From assembly GCF_963678635.1 (NCBI RefSeq), contig NC_087069.1:35751959-35815958 (forward strand): a stretch of DNA of 64,000 nt, given 5' to 3'. A model generated the notes under the pieces. The model did no database searches, was not told the DNA's origin, and saw only the letters and a list, made by a program, of their open reading frames with translations. Position 1 is the first letter of the stretch; the number at the start of each line of letters is the position of its first letter. The position numbers were made by a program, and so were the translations under genes. Origin of the DNA: Symsagittifera roscoffensis (taxonomy: Eukaryota > Xenacoelomorpha > Acoela > Convolutidae). This document shows, one piece after another, positions 51,255 to 62,599 of this stretch.

Positions 51255-54200
51255 ACTTCAGCCTCAACATCTACTACTATCGGCCTTATTTTCTTAAAAG
51301 ACCACCACTGCATTTTTAACTGCACCCTCGTCACTTCCTTGTATGTTTTTTGCTATCCCCGCAACCCAAAAGCCACTTCTGATCTCCCAGTAACAATTTT
51401 CTCCAACCACACAACAACGAATTTTTTGCCCGGCCCACCCTACTCACTCCCAGAACCCATCACTAACTAATCCCATCGACCCTTTCCGTAAACAACACCC
51501 AATTGCCTGAAAGAACCCCAAGACTACTACAATTTAGTTGTATTGAAATAACTGGAAAAACTCCCAAACTCGCAGCTTCCTAGCCCAAAATCAAATGCAT
51601 AGCGCTTTTCCTGGAAACAAAGTTGAAAAAAGTCGTGTCCCCTCCCTTAGTCTTTTATACTCACTCATCCATAAAGACAGAAACAATGAGGATGGTGGCC
51701 TGCGCAATGCTATAGACGAATCTATACAGTACGACGATTTTATTCTACAAAACCCATGGTACGCTAGAGGCCTTTTGTATCTCGGTGGCAGCCAGTTCTT
51801 AGAAAAAATTTGGCTATCCAGTAACATTTGGCTATATAGCCTAAACCTAAAACACTCATAAATCAAAATTGTCTAGTAAGCAATTCACAAAAGCTAATAA
51901 CCATGTCTTCGACAAAATATTCAGGATAACTAAACGCTAAAGTGCCAACGGTTCTCTGTCTGATATCTCAATTTTCTCCCCTCATTAAACTAAACGCGCC
52001 ATTGCGGATAGCAAACCCTCTGAAGCATTCGCTCCGGATAGCCTTTGTATTGGCCACCTCAAACACCAGGGACCTCTTGCGCTTCATTGTTTGACTTATT
52101 TGTTTAATCTGATAACTCTGTCCCCAAATGTGGAAAAAAACTCCAAGGTTATCCCCCGGCCCAAAACTGTTACAGACGAAAATTCTAATCAAACAAGTCT
52201 GTTTTACTCTTCAAACAAGTCTGATTTCAAACAAGTCTGTGTGACCCGCTGTCAAACTTTTAGAGAAATTCATCCATTCCCCCCTTTCTAATAAAGTATC
52301 TCCCAAAAGCCACACAACAACACGGGTTCCGCCAATTTCACTCAACCAAAACCCTTGAAAAGTTTTACTTATGGCTTTAATCAAAGTCAATCTCCCTGAC
52401 GTACTGTTCTCGCCCAAATTTACCTTCAAAGGGTACCTGATATGGTTGTTCATAAAAATAAATGAAACTCAAGCTTGCCACACCACTGCAAGAGGTATCA
52501 TTTCTTGGCTAGGCAACACTCTATGAGGCCGAAAAGCCATAACTAATTTATTTAGTCAAGTATCCCCACATGAAACTGTTCACTATGGTAACTCAGGGCT
52601 CAGTTTCAACGCCGACTTTTTTTTATACGACCATCACGCCCCTTCGCCCGTGAACAAGTTCGCCTCACCTCATAGGCTGATAATTTGTACCCTTCCCACC
52701 AAAAACTTGATGTTGGGGATCGTCAACGTCCATTCCTTCTTGTGGGTTTCTAACATCGCAGAATTTAAGCATTATTAAAAGTACGGAATCAACTGCTACA
52801 CACCCTAAAGAACGACACTCAAACAAGAAAACCTTCCAATTCGTATGTGCAACGTTCTTTGCTTGAACTTTCTCTTGCATCACGATCCCTATTTTTTTCT
52901 GCACCCTGAGCTCCAAACTTGGCCTTTTTTGTGTCCACCTCAAATACCAGGGACTTCCTGCGCTTCATGATATGACTTAATTGTTTAATCTGATAACTCT
53001 GACGCCACATATAAAACAAACTTCTTGGTGATCCCCTGCCCAAAATTTATAAAGAAAAGGAAAATTCTACATCAAACAAGTCTAATTCACTACTGTGACC
53101 CGCTGTCAAAATTTTAGAGAGGTCCATCTATCCCTTTCTAATAAAGTATCTCCCAAATGCCACACACCAAAACGGGTGCTACCCATTTCACTCAACCAAA
53201 CCCCTTGATTTTTTTTACTGGTGGTTTTAACCAAAGTCTTTTTCCCTGATGTACTGTTCTCACCACAGATGACCTTTGAAAGGCATTTGAGATGGTTGGC
53301 CATGAAAAATAAATCAGTCTACTCCAAGCGGTTTACTTTGATTTTTGGCCAACACTTTATGTGACCGAAAAGCCATAACTAATTTATATAATCAAGTATC
53401 CTCACACAAAACTATTCACTATGGTGTTCCCCAGGGCTCTGTTTCATCGCCGACTTCAACTTTTAAAACCATTACGCCACTCCGCACTTGATCACGTTCG
53501 CTGCAACTCATAAGCGGATAATTTTGACTCTTTCACCCAAAACCTCGATGTTGATGCAGCATCGCGCTCACTATTTGGTGTTTGAAAATCAAGTTTCGGT
53601 GTTTTTGGCAATCGCGTCTTCTTAAGGATCAGTTAACTTGCTTTCGTCATGCATCAAAGATTCAATTAAATTATTTTTGTTATACATCAAAGACTTAAGC
53701 AAAATTCTTACTTCCTTTTTAAAGGACACGCCTCTCCCTCTGACTAAAATTTCACCAGTTCGACACGACCCAACCATATGGTGTTACATTTGACCCGACC
53801 ATATGCTTTACAGCTCACTCTAACGGTTATGGTCACAAGGCTCGTGGAAAGATGGAAGTCTTGAAGGTATTAGACGATTCCTCTTCGGGCCATTCTACAG
53901 AAGCCCTGCTTTTAACTTGAAAAGCCCTAATTCGCCTCAATCCTGTGTTAACTTATACCTCTCCGACCAGGGCTCGCACAGCCAGCAAAACTTTTACTGA
54001 TCATTTTCAGTTCACCCAATCAAAAATAAGTTCTCTGAGTTTTCACTGGCTCAGTTCTTATGAGCTCTTCTCTCGCCTGCACATTGAAACCAAAATCCTA
54101 AGCATTCCAAAATTTCGCTTTTAACTTTTCAATTTGTTATTTCCATATGCTTTTCATATTGCCCAAATCTTTTATAAAACTCTTATTCCCCACCACCACG

Positions 54201-54460
54201 TCAACCTGACAATTTATTTTAAGTGCTCTAAAGACGACACAGACTCCCTTTCAACAGACCAAAACCTGTCACTAAATCTAAAAACTCAGAAGAAGTTTCC
54301 ACGTTATCTTTCAACCATCACAAGTACTTTCGTGAACAAAACCAAACAAGTCTCATAACTAAGTTCCCCAGAAACCCCTGCCTCAGAATCATATGTATTC
54401 CGACTTCGAGCATAACACTTTCTGAACACTCATCGCGTACTAGAATCACCCGCTGTAAGC
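51255..54460 (+). pseudogene. Decayed non-LTR retrotransposon (Jockey/CR1-like reverse transcriptase)
   Basis: Plus-strand remnants in family order: KVIPRPKTVTDEN (about 52,140), VSKILERSIYPFLIKYLP-like (about 53,105), AITNLYNQVSS then the RT motif GVPQGSVSSP at 53,423-53,452. The C-terminal segment YGVTFDPTICFTAHSNGYGH follows, with LLLT and KALIR, at 53,777-53,930, and a tail near 54,134-54,358. Frames change every 100-200 bases and stops abound. The catalytic FADD box is not recognisable. No endonuclease part identified. C-rich composition contrasts with the AT-rich surroundings. Confidence 0.75.
51980..53570 (+). repeat. Tandem duplication of a LINE reverse-transcriptase segment
   Basis: 51,980-52,730 and 52,890-53,570 share the same landmarks: aaacaccagggacctc/aaataccagggacttc, gataactctg, gacccgctgtcaaa, ctaataaagtatctcccaaa, ctgtactgttctc-like, gaccgaaaagccataactaat, actatgg ... 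cagggctc. The offset is 836-881 bases. The copies are well diverged, so the duplication, or insertion of a second copy, is old. Minus-strand ORFs that look alike in both are antisense shadows. Confidence 0.7.
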
Positions 54461-54884
54461 TTTCCCAACTCCGGTGTGCTAACAGTTGGTTTTTAAACAG
54501 TTACTTCGCTCGCTGAGACCATTAAGTTTCCCCACCTCGCCTAGCTAACTGTAAATTTCCATCATATACTAGTTGCCATGTTTTTAACTGCTCCAGAAAT
54601 CCCTTCCAGTTTACTTCCACAGATCTGTGGTTAACGCCGATAGAAGTAGCAAATACCTTTTACTGGAGATAGACGAGCAGAACCCTCCCAACATGGGCTC
54701 AGAAAAGAAAGAAAAAAGCCTCAATTATGGCTTTTCTTTTGGTTTTGGTTTCGACTGAGCCTGTTTTTTCGAAACTTCTATTGTTAAACATTTAAAACGA
54801 CGCAAAAAATGAATGATTTTAAAATACAGAGTTAGAATTGTTAAAAACAGATTTAAATACATAAGAATTGTTCAAACGCACGAG
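54461..54884. other. Spacer with one hairpin
   Basis: Mostly unassigned. At about 54,697-54,765 a hairpin has arms ggctcagaaaag ... and ... ctgagcc around tcaattat, with purine-rich and pyrimidine-rich arms. Confidence 0.4.
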
Positions 54885-55020
54885 TCGTAGTTTTTCACCT
54901 AACTTGAAGCAAGATTTGAATGGTTTGAGTAGTTTTATCAGACAATTTTACCAAGTTGAGTGGTTATACCAGATAACGAGTGGTTTCAGCGGTTTCAGCG
55001 GTTTTTGAGCGGTTTATCTA
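54885..55020. mobile_element. gagcggttt foldback family fragment
   Basis: Starts tttttcacctaacttgaagc followed by degenerate caagatttgaatggtttgag units and ttttatcagacaatt, matching the ends at 57,236 and (inverted) 7,500-7,560. Confidence 0.55.
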
Positions 55021-55029
55021 GAAACTCTG

Positions 55030-55450
55030 ATTCATAGCAGTATTTTTTTCCGACCTTTTCAAAAATTTTAGACCTTCGCGACTACTGTTTCGAACAAGCC
55101 GCGACTAAATTTTTGACAACCGCAAATAAATTTTGACCTTGGCCGACTAACTTGAAGACCGCCGCGAATAATTTTTTGACAGTCCTAAGTTTTCGACCAC
55201 CGCGACTAATTTTTCGACCACCGCGACTAATTTTTTGACCATACCGCGACTAATTTTTTGACAGTCGCGACTTAATTTCGGATACTGCCGCGAATAGTTT
55301 TTCGACCGTCGCGACCAATTTTTTGACCGCGCGTCTAAACTTTTGACAACCGCGACTAGTTTTTCGACTGCCGCAACTTAATTTCCGACCATGCCTCGAC
55401 TAATTTTTAGACAGTCGAGACTAGTCTTTCGAACGCCGCGACTAACTTTG
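55030..55450. repeat. Minisatellite of ccgcgactaattttttgac units
   Basis: About 18-20 copies of a 20-24 bp unit centred on (c)cgcgactaatttttgacc with many substitutions. CpG-rich relative to its surroundings. Confidence 0.75.
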
Positions 55451-55499
55451 CTTCTCTCGCGCCGGTCGCTGTGTACTTTCCTTCAATCCTGTCGGAGAC

Positions 55500-55925
55500 A
55501 TTGCATTATTCCGAAAGTCTGGAAATAACATATTATGGTCGCGCCTGTCTGAAAATATCCAGTTTTTGTCGTGACAGTCTGAAAATACCAAAATTTGGTC
55601 ACGTTCGTCCGATCATAAAACCAGAACTTCGACCCGAGTAGCGTCATTTTGTTTTTTCCAGGCTTTTTGATGGTTTACTCACTTTAAACTGCACAAAAAA
55701 GCTCAAATCTTGTGTGAAAATCGTTCGAAAACCGTCTTAAGAAATGAGCGTCCTTTGAGCGGTTTTTAAGGCAAGATTTTCAAAACAATTGCTCAAACCG
55801 CTCAAGTCTTGCTGGAAAACCGCCCAAATTGTTTAAATCTTGCAGGAAAACCGCTCAAACCATTCAAGCGGGATCTCGACCCGGGCGGTATCTCGACCCG
55901 GGCGTATAAACGCAACAAAAAGAAA
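55500..55925. repeat. Short repeats and gagcggttt palindromic block
   Basis: 55,500-55,620 has three or four copies of tctgaaaata(t/c)c...gtcgcg(a/c)c. 55,680-55,870 has inverted gagcggttt units, and 55,868-55,912 duplicates gatctcgacccgggcg. Probably the other end of the foldback element starting at 54,885. Confidence 0.5.
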
Positions 55926-56672
55926 TTTCTCGAATTGAGCTTCTTTAACTGAACATTGCTTCTCATTTCGGGTTACTTTTTATCGTAAAACGATATATCA
56001 CCAAACCGTGTTTAATCTGAAAACGCTTAAAACTAATTTTGATTAACTTATTTTTAGTTTTGCCCAAAATTAGTAATTTTTCTAAAAATTATACATCATT
56101 GTCTAGTCGAAGATGATTTCAATGGTGTATTTTTTGTAATTATTTGGTACTTTTGGCTATTTATATGTTTTAGAAACCCAAAGTTTGCCCAGGAAAACAT
56201 GAATGGAGTATAAATGGAGTGAAAAGGTGTGTGGCGGTCGGTTCTAGCCTCGTAAAGAGTCTGCAGCAAGCTCAATTAATCTGTAACAGGTAGTTTTTTT
56301 TTAAATGATAACGGTTCTCTAATTTTGTACGGTTTATTATTGAAGTAACAAGAAGAGTATACTAATAGTCACCATTACTTAACCAAATAATCTCAAAGAA
56401 ACTTAACAGTTATAAAACGGATGTTTTCGAACTAACATTGGGATCAGATAACATTCTCCGCGAGAGAGACCAAGTTATGATTATTAACTTGATCAAAAAA
56501 GTGAAAATTAAATTTTTGTTAGTTTCTTGTCTGATTTATCACATCTGTAATTTCTTAGTTTATCACAAAATAAAGTTCCTAGTAAACAATTGTTCCTCTT
56601 CATTTACAAAACTTTTTTTGACCGCTAAGGAAACCTAATCATAGAGATAAAGGGCTTGATTTTTTGCTACAG
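55926..56672. other. AT-rich spacer upstream of a lectin-like exon
   Basis: No firm gene. A 66-codon frame at 56,438-56,638 contains hydrophobic IKFLLVSCLIYHICNFLV and could be a signal-peptide exon of the following gene, but no clean donor is seen. Confidence 0.35.
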
Positions 56673-57043
56673 GCATCAAGATTTTCACTTTATGAAGCGA
56701 TTGAGAGTCAGCTCTGGTANNNNNNNNNNNNNNNNNNNNNNNNNNNNNNNNNNNNNNNNNNNNNNNNNNNNNNNNNNNNNNNNNNNNNNNNNNNNNNNNN
56801 NNNNNNNNNNNNNNNNNNNNNNNNNNNNNNNNNNNNNNNNNNNNNNNNNNNNNNNNNNNNNNNNNNNNNNNNNNNNNNNNNNNNNNNNNNNNNNNNNNNN
56901 NNNNNNNNNNNNNNNNNNNGGGACAAAGAGATGTGTGTTGGAGCTTTTTACAAGGACGAAGAAGTTAAAGTGATTGATATATCTTGCCACAGGGGGGAGC
57001 TCGAGAGTTGTGTAGCTTTTTGTATCGTCGACAAGCAGTTTTA
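56673..57043 (+). CDS. C-type-lectin-like exon interrupted by assembly gap
   Basis: An acceptor (ttgctacag) at 56,672 is followed by ASRFSLYEAIESQLW, then 200 Ns, then KEMCVGAFYKDEEVK and ISCHRGELESCVAFCIV with a TAG at 57,042. The Cys spacing and the SRF...EAIESQLW helix parallel exon 2 of the gene at 15,149 (ESRYEALKLWHYL ... ERCILVK ... ANCLD ... GLCEF). It is therefore plausibly a second member of the same family. The frame holds across the gap only if its true size is a multiple of three away from 200. Confidence 0.4.
56720..56919. other. Assembly gap (200 N)
   Basis: A round-number run of Ns; true size unknown. ORFs across it are artefacts of translation through Ns. Confidence 0.99.
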
Positions 57044-57214
57044 GAGAGCACATTCCTATATCGCAGTGGGTGATTGGGTCATTAGTAGGTGATAGGGTTC
57101 CTAATTATATGCTGAAAATTGATTTTTAATTATGCTCAATTTTTTTTTAAACAGCAAACTCGGACAAAAAATAAATCACTAAAATGGGGGTTGAAAAATT
57201 AGACGATAAGCAAG

Positions 57215-57665
57215 TTAGACGGAGCCCGAATCGAGATTTTTCACCTAAATTGAAGCAAGATTTGAGCGGTTTGAGCGGTTTTTTTTAGACAGTTACGCTC
57301 AAAATCTTGCTTCAAAATGAGTGGTTTGAGCTATGTATCTTTTTTCAATGGTTATTTGAAATTGAATGAAATTTGTGTGACTAGCAGTTTTCCATACATT
57401 TGATGTAGGAAATTGTAAGATGAGCATTTTCGGTGTGGGGAAATGTAAGGTAAGCATTTTGGTTTATGCAGGTCAACCCGGGTAGTATTTCAACTGCATC
57501 TTAGCGTCTCATTACCTTTCCAGGCCTTTTTGTTGGTTTTAATCGGTTTTATTTATAAAACCGCTCTTAAACCGCTCAAATCTTGCTTGAAAAACCGTTC
57601 AAAAATCACCGCAAGAAATGAGCGGTTTTTAGGCGGTTTCTTAAGCGAGATTTGAGCGGTTTGAG
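57215..57665. mobile_element. Foldback/0.9-kb family fragments
   Basis: 57,236-57,335 matches the palindrome end (caagatttgagcggtttgag, ttagacagttacgctcaaaa). 57,405-57,485 matches the ggtcaaccc end of the 6263-7185 element with its gtaagatgagcattttcggt module. 57,490-57,560 matches the flank next to 6,240 (gatgcagtt, ggcctttttgttggtttt), and 57,560-57,660 is again gagcggttt. The order is the reverse complement of 5,980-6,340. Confidence 0.6.
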
Positions 57666-57829
57666 AATTTAGGAGTTTTAGGGAATTATAATCGATTATT
57701 TTCAATATTTAAAAATCCGTTATAAGCGATTTTTTAGGCCGCAAAAAGTCATGAAAATCATTTTTTTTCTGCAGAAACATAACGGGGCCAAACCGTGCAC
57801 TGGATAGGCGCACAATTTTGTGTCTGTAT

Positions 57830-58400
57830 GTTCCTGGACTCCAGAGAAAAATCTTTAAACATGTTTCAAAATGTAAGTTGATTCGACTTACAAAAACTTC
57901 GTGGATTCCGCGTACAAATATCTAAAACGTAAATTTTGTCGGCGCATTTGTTTTGTTATGGATTCCGTAACAAGCAAAAATAGCTAGTTGTTCTGGATTC
58001 CCCAACTGTAAGTGGATTCCACAAATAAAAGTGGAATCCTCAAATTTAAGTGGAATCCGCAAACAAAACGCGGATTCCACTTACAATTTGCGGATTCCAC
58101 TCACAGTTTTTGGATTCCGCTTACAGTTGCGGATTCCGCTTACAGTTGCGGATTCCGCAACAGCTCAATGTAACCGTACACATGTCTTAGTATTTGTTTG
58201 TGGGTTCCACAAACTGTTCTGGATTCGCCCAAAAACAGCCGCGGATTCCGCAAATTTGCATATTTTGGATCAATTCTGAGCAGTACAATGTTTTGAGTAT
58301 TTGTTTCTGAAATCCAAAACAGCAAAGAAGATCAAAGAAAAGTAGCAATGTTGCGGATTTCGCGACAAATCTGATTTTGGCCTGTTGCGGAATCCATTTA
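57830..58400. repeat. GATTCCGC/GCGGAATC degenerate repeat block
   Basis: About 20 occurrences of (g)gattccgc or its complement, spaced 15-35 bases, in both orientations, joined by cttacag(t)tg or caaataaaa-like links. The ORF at 58,031 is simply translated repeat. Confidence 0.65.
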
Positions 58401-58479
58401 CAAGGCACAGAATGCACAGTTTGACCTCGTAATAAAATTGTATGATTTAGAATACGAACAAACATGTTCATAAGAAAAG

Positions 58480-58790
58480 TTTGACTTACTCCCTACCCCA
58501 AAAACTACCTAACTCCAAGTTTACTAACCCCATACCAATTTAACCCTCCCTGTTTTACCCCCCACCCGAACCCATCCCCCTGTTCAACACCACTACTTAG
58601 GCGTATAAACAGTCCATTTACTTGCAACTGCCCCACCACACACACACAGCGGCTGTGGCCTAAACAGGGGGGTGTTGGAGTTGGTTTTTTAGAAGCGGTG
58701 ATGGACCGGTTTATGTATTTCCTCATGTGTTGTGGGCGGGGGAGGGGCAGTAGACGGGGGGCGTAGTGTGCGAATAGTAATTTATTGTAC
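58480..58790. other. Strand-asymmetric C-rich then G-rich segment
   Basis: 58,490-58,610 is C-rich (runs such as cccccc), includes cacacacacaca at 58,636, then 58,660-58,770 is G-rich (ggggcgggggaggggc). It could fold as a large imperfect hairpin or G-quadruplex. No gene. Confidence 0.4.
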
Positions 58791-58959
58791 AATGGCAATG
58801 GAAAAAAATAACAGTTATATAACTGCTAAAATGAGAAACTAGGGAAATTTGAGGGTATAAAATTTTGTGTGAAAAATTTAAGTTTATGAAATATAATTTG
58901 GGCAACTGCACTGAAGGAGAACTTGACAAGTTTGCAAAATTCACCAGAAAAATTCCGAA

Positions 58960-59180
58960 AAAAACCAATTAAATTGATAATAGGCAATTACAATGGATCA
59001 TATAGACACAAAAATGATGTAATTGTCATCAACTTATAATGGATTCTAATTGATAAAAATTAAAAGAAATGGATTTTTTTGTCGATTCGAAAAACATATG
59101 GCTTATAATCCTTTTTAATGGATTCTAATCGATTACTTTTGAAATTCTATACAACCTGACTGTAAAATAACAATATAATT
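58960..59180. repeat. ttataatggattctaatcg repeat block
   Basis: Several copies of taatggattctaattgat and related words, as in 13,400-14,330. Confidence 0.5.
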
Positions 59181-59579
59181 GATTATTATCCTTAAAACCC
59201 TAGTGCGGGTATGTTATTCAAATAAAAATCCTTCTATAATATTCGGGTTTGACTTTTTACATTCGTTTGAACTAATTGTTTTGATACGTAATGACATTTT
59301 ATTATCGTTTTGTATTTGTGAAAAAGATCATAAAACGTCATTAGGTATCAAAACAATTTGTTTACCCTTTATATCAAAGCAGTGACATCTTATATACCAG
59401 ATCTGTAAAAATGTTTTGTCTTTTTTGTTTCTGTACCATCTGCCTGATTTGCTTATTGTCTAAAATCCTAAGCCCCACTAAAAAAGATGGTTTCCAATTT
59501 ATCTTGTCTGATGTCTATTCTGATTTTGTCAAAAAAGATTCTCGTGATTGAAAATGACGTTTTTTATCTTGTTTTCTTT

Positions 59580-62400
59580 TTCTCTTTTTTTTCCAGCAGT
59601 CTAAGCCATTGATAAAATTGCGTCTTACTTTTAATGGTCAAAAATATCTTAATGGTCTTTTTAGTACTCAATGCAGTTCAGTAGAGTGCCTCTTACTTTT
59701 AGAGATTGAGAAGGACCTTGAAAGTATTGTCAGCAGTTTATACCGTTGATAAGAGTGCATCTTACTTTTAACGGAGGTTGATCTCAGCTTACTTTTCAAC
59801 ATTCTATGCCGTTGAGAGGAGAACGTCTTCATTTTAAACTTTGAGAAAGATTTTGTAGATTTTTTCAGCAGTCTATGCAGTTGATAAGAGCGCATCATGC
59901 TTTTGAAGATTGAGAAAGATCTTAAAGGTCTTCACAGCAGTTGATAAGATTTATCTTACTTCTAGGTTTGAGAAAATTTTGAAATTTTGAAAGAGTTTAT
60001 TTCAGTATTCTATGCCGTTGATAATAGTGCGCTTTATTTTTGAAAAGTATGAAAAAGTTTTCAAGTTTTTTTCAGTACTCAATGCAGTTGATCAGAGATG
60101 TTTTTTAAAGGTTCAGAAAAGTCTTAAATTGTTTTCAATTGTCTACGCAGTTGATAAGATTTGATTAACTTCTGAAGTTTGAGAAAGATCTTTAAAGTCT
60201 TTCCAGCAGTCTATGCAATTGAAAAGAGTGCGCCCTATTTTAAAGTTTGAGAAGGATGTTTAAGGTTTATTCAGCAATCTATGCAGTTCATGGGAGTGCG
60301 TTTTATTTTTAACGGTTGAGAATGATCTCAGAAAATTTTTCAGCTTTCTATGCCGTTGATAGGAGAAGATCTTACTTTTAGAAATTGAGAAATACCTTAG
60401 GGGTTTTTTCAGCAGTCTATGCAGTTGGTAAGAGTGCATCTTGCTTTTAAAGACTGAGAAAGATCTTAAAGGTTTTCACAGCAATGTATGCAGTTGATTA
60501 GAGTTGTCTTGCTTCTAAAATTGAAAAAATCCCAAAGTTTATTCAAAACTTTAAGCTATTGATAAGATTGCATTGTAGTCTTAAAGGTTGAGAAAGATCT
60601 TAACGTTTATTTCATTCTTCTATGCCGTTCGTAATAGTGCGTCTTTTTTTGAAAAATTGAGAAAAATCTGAAAAGTATTTTCAGCTATCATGGCCATAGA
60701 TAAGATTGCGGCTTGTTTTAAAAGTTTTAGAAAGTTCGCCAAGATTTTACCGGCAGTCCATGCAGTTGATAAGAGTTATCTTACTTCTCATGTTGAAAAA
60801 ATCCTGAACGTTTTTTTTCAATACTCTAAGCAGGTGATAAAAGTGTGTCATAATTTTATAGGTTGAGAAAGATCCTAAAGTTTATTCTATGCCGTTGATA
60901 ACAATGAGCTTTAATTTTAAAAGATAAGAAAAATCTTCAAGTTCCTTTCAGTAGTCTATGCAGTCAATCAAAGCTTTCTGCCTTATAAAGGTTTAGAAAT
61001 GTCTTAAGTTCTGTTCAACTGTCTACTCAATTGATAAGATTTGATTAATCTCTAAAGGTTGAGAAGGATCTTAAAAGTCTTTTCAGCAATCTTTGCAGAT
61101 AATGCAGTGCATTTGGTTATTAAAGGGTTGAGATTGATTTCAGATTTTTTTTCAGCATTCCGTGCCGTTGATAGGAGAAAGTCTAGCTTTTAAATGTTGA
61201 GAACAACCTAAAAAATTTTTTCAGCAATGTTTCCAGTCGCTAATAGCGCATCCTGCTTTCAAACCTCGAGAAAATTCTGGAGGTCCTACCGGCAAACTAT
61301 ACAGTTGAATTGCGTTATCTTACTTCTCAGATTGAAAAAATCTGACAGTCTTTTCCAATACTTTAAGGAGCTTATATGTGTGCGTCTTAAATTCAAAGTT
61401 TGAGAACGATCTTAAGTTTCTAAGAATGATCTAAAGTTTTATTTCAGTATTCTATGCCGTTGAAGTAAGTGTTTTTTTTTTTAATTTAAGAAAAATCGTT
61501 AAGGTCTTTTCAGTAGTCTTTGAGTTGTTTTACTTCTCAAGGTTTAGAAATATCTTGAGTTATTTTCAGCTGTCTATGCAGCTGATAAAATTTGTTTAAC
61601 TTCTAAAAGGTGAGAAAGATCTTAAAAGTTTTTCGGCATCCTATGCAGTTGATAAGAGTGCGCGGTTTTTTTAAATTTGAGAAAGGCCCCAATGGTTTTT
61701 TCAGAAGTCTTTAAAGTTGAGAAGAGCGCATCTTGCTTTTAAAGGTTGAAAAACATCTGAAAGGTCTTACCAGCAATCTACGCAATTGTTAAGCGTTATT
61801 TTACTTCTTAGGTTCAAAAAATTTTACAATATGTTACAAACTTTAGGTCTTTTCGGTACTCTAAGCAGTTGATAACAGTGCGTTTTATTTCTAAAGGTTG
61901 AAAAAGAGCTTAAAATTTAGTTCAGTTTGATAAGCTGTTGATAAGAGAGGGTCTCACAAAAAAAATCAGAAAAATTTTACAGCAATCAAGGCCATTGATA
62001 TGGTTGCGGTTTAATTTAAAAGTTTGAGAAATTTTTACTTCTAATCTTGAAAAAAAAAATTTTAATTTCTAAGCAATTGATGAAATTTTGTTTTAAATCA
62101 AAAGGTTGAGAAAGTTATTATTGATCTCTTAGCCAGCATATGCAGTTGATAGGAGTGCGCCTTAATTCTCAGATTCAGAAGGATCATAAACATTTTTTCA
62201 TCAGTCTGTGCCCTTGATAATATTGCTCCTTAATTTTAAAACATGAGAGATATCTCGAAGACTTTTTCAGCTTTCTCTGTTGTTGATTTAAGTGCTTATT
62301 GATTTTAAATGTTTCGAAAAACTTTTAAAATTTTTTTTTCAGCTGTGTATGCAGTTGATAAGAGTGCATAAGACTTTCTTGTGGGTCTATATGCCATCAC
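59580..62400 (+). repeat. Degenerate tandem array, unit about 69 bp
   Basis: About 40 units resembling cagcagtctatgcagttgat followed by aagagtgcatcttactttta and aaggttgagaaagatcttaa, then aggtctttt. Units differ by 20-40 percent and by indels; the best-kept words are (c)tatgc(a/c)gttgataagag and ggttgagaaagatctt. All units have one orientation. No long ORF is maintained in any frame. Each unit contains a tttttcag-like acceptor word before the conserved core, but no donors pair with them. Confidence 0.85.
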
Positions 62401-62568
62401 AAAAGAGTTTTTCTTAAAAAATTATTAAAATTTTTTGTTTCTTACGCAATAAAGATGAAATTTTATACTTTCTAGAATGGGCGTATTACGTTCTAAGAAG
62501 ATAAATTATCCTACACACAAAAATTATTTTCTTATGGTTTTTTTCTCACTTCATAAAAGAGTATAAAA

Positions 62569-62577
62569 GGCACAAGT
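62569..62577 (+). promoter_or_regulatory. TATA-box candidate
   Basis: tataaaagg at the edge of the tandem array, with no recognisable gene downstream. Position only. Confidence 0.2.
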
Positions 62578-62599
62578 TAACCGACAAGCAAGAGTAGCC

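Noticed and set aside
52211-53303. Two similar minus-strand ORFs (52,211-52,453 and 53,106-53,303) as a duplicated gene
   Set aside because: They are the antisense of the duplicated LINE reverse-transcriptase segment; the plus strand carries the recognisable motifs.
56656-57053. ORFs of 105-126 codons across the N run
   Set aside because: Translation through Ns creates them; only the flanks of one frame look coding.
58031-58471. 82- to 94-codon ORFs
   Set aside because: They are translations of the GATTCCGC repeat and lack coding features.
59580-62400. CRISPR-like array
   Set aside because: Units are contiguous and degenerate, without constant repeats and unique spacers, and the host is a eukaryote.
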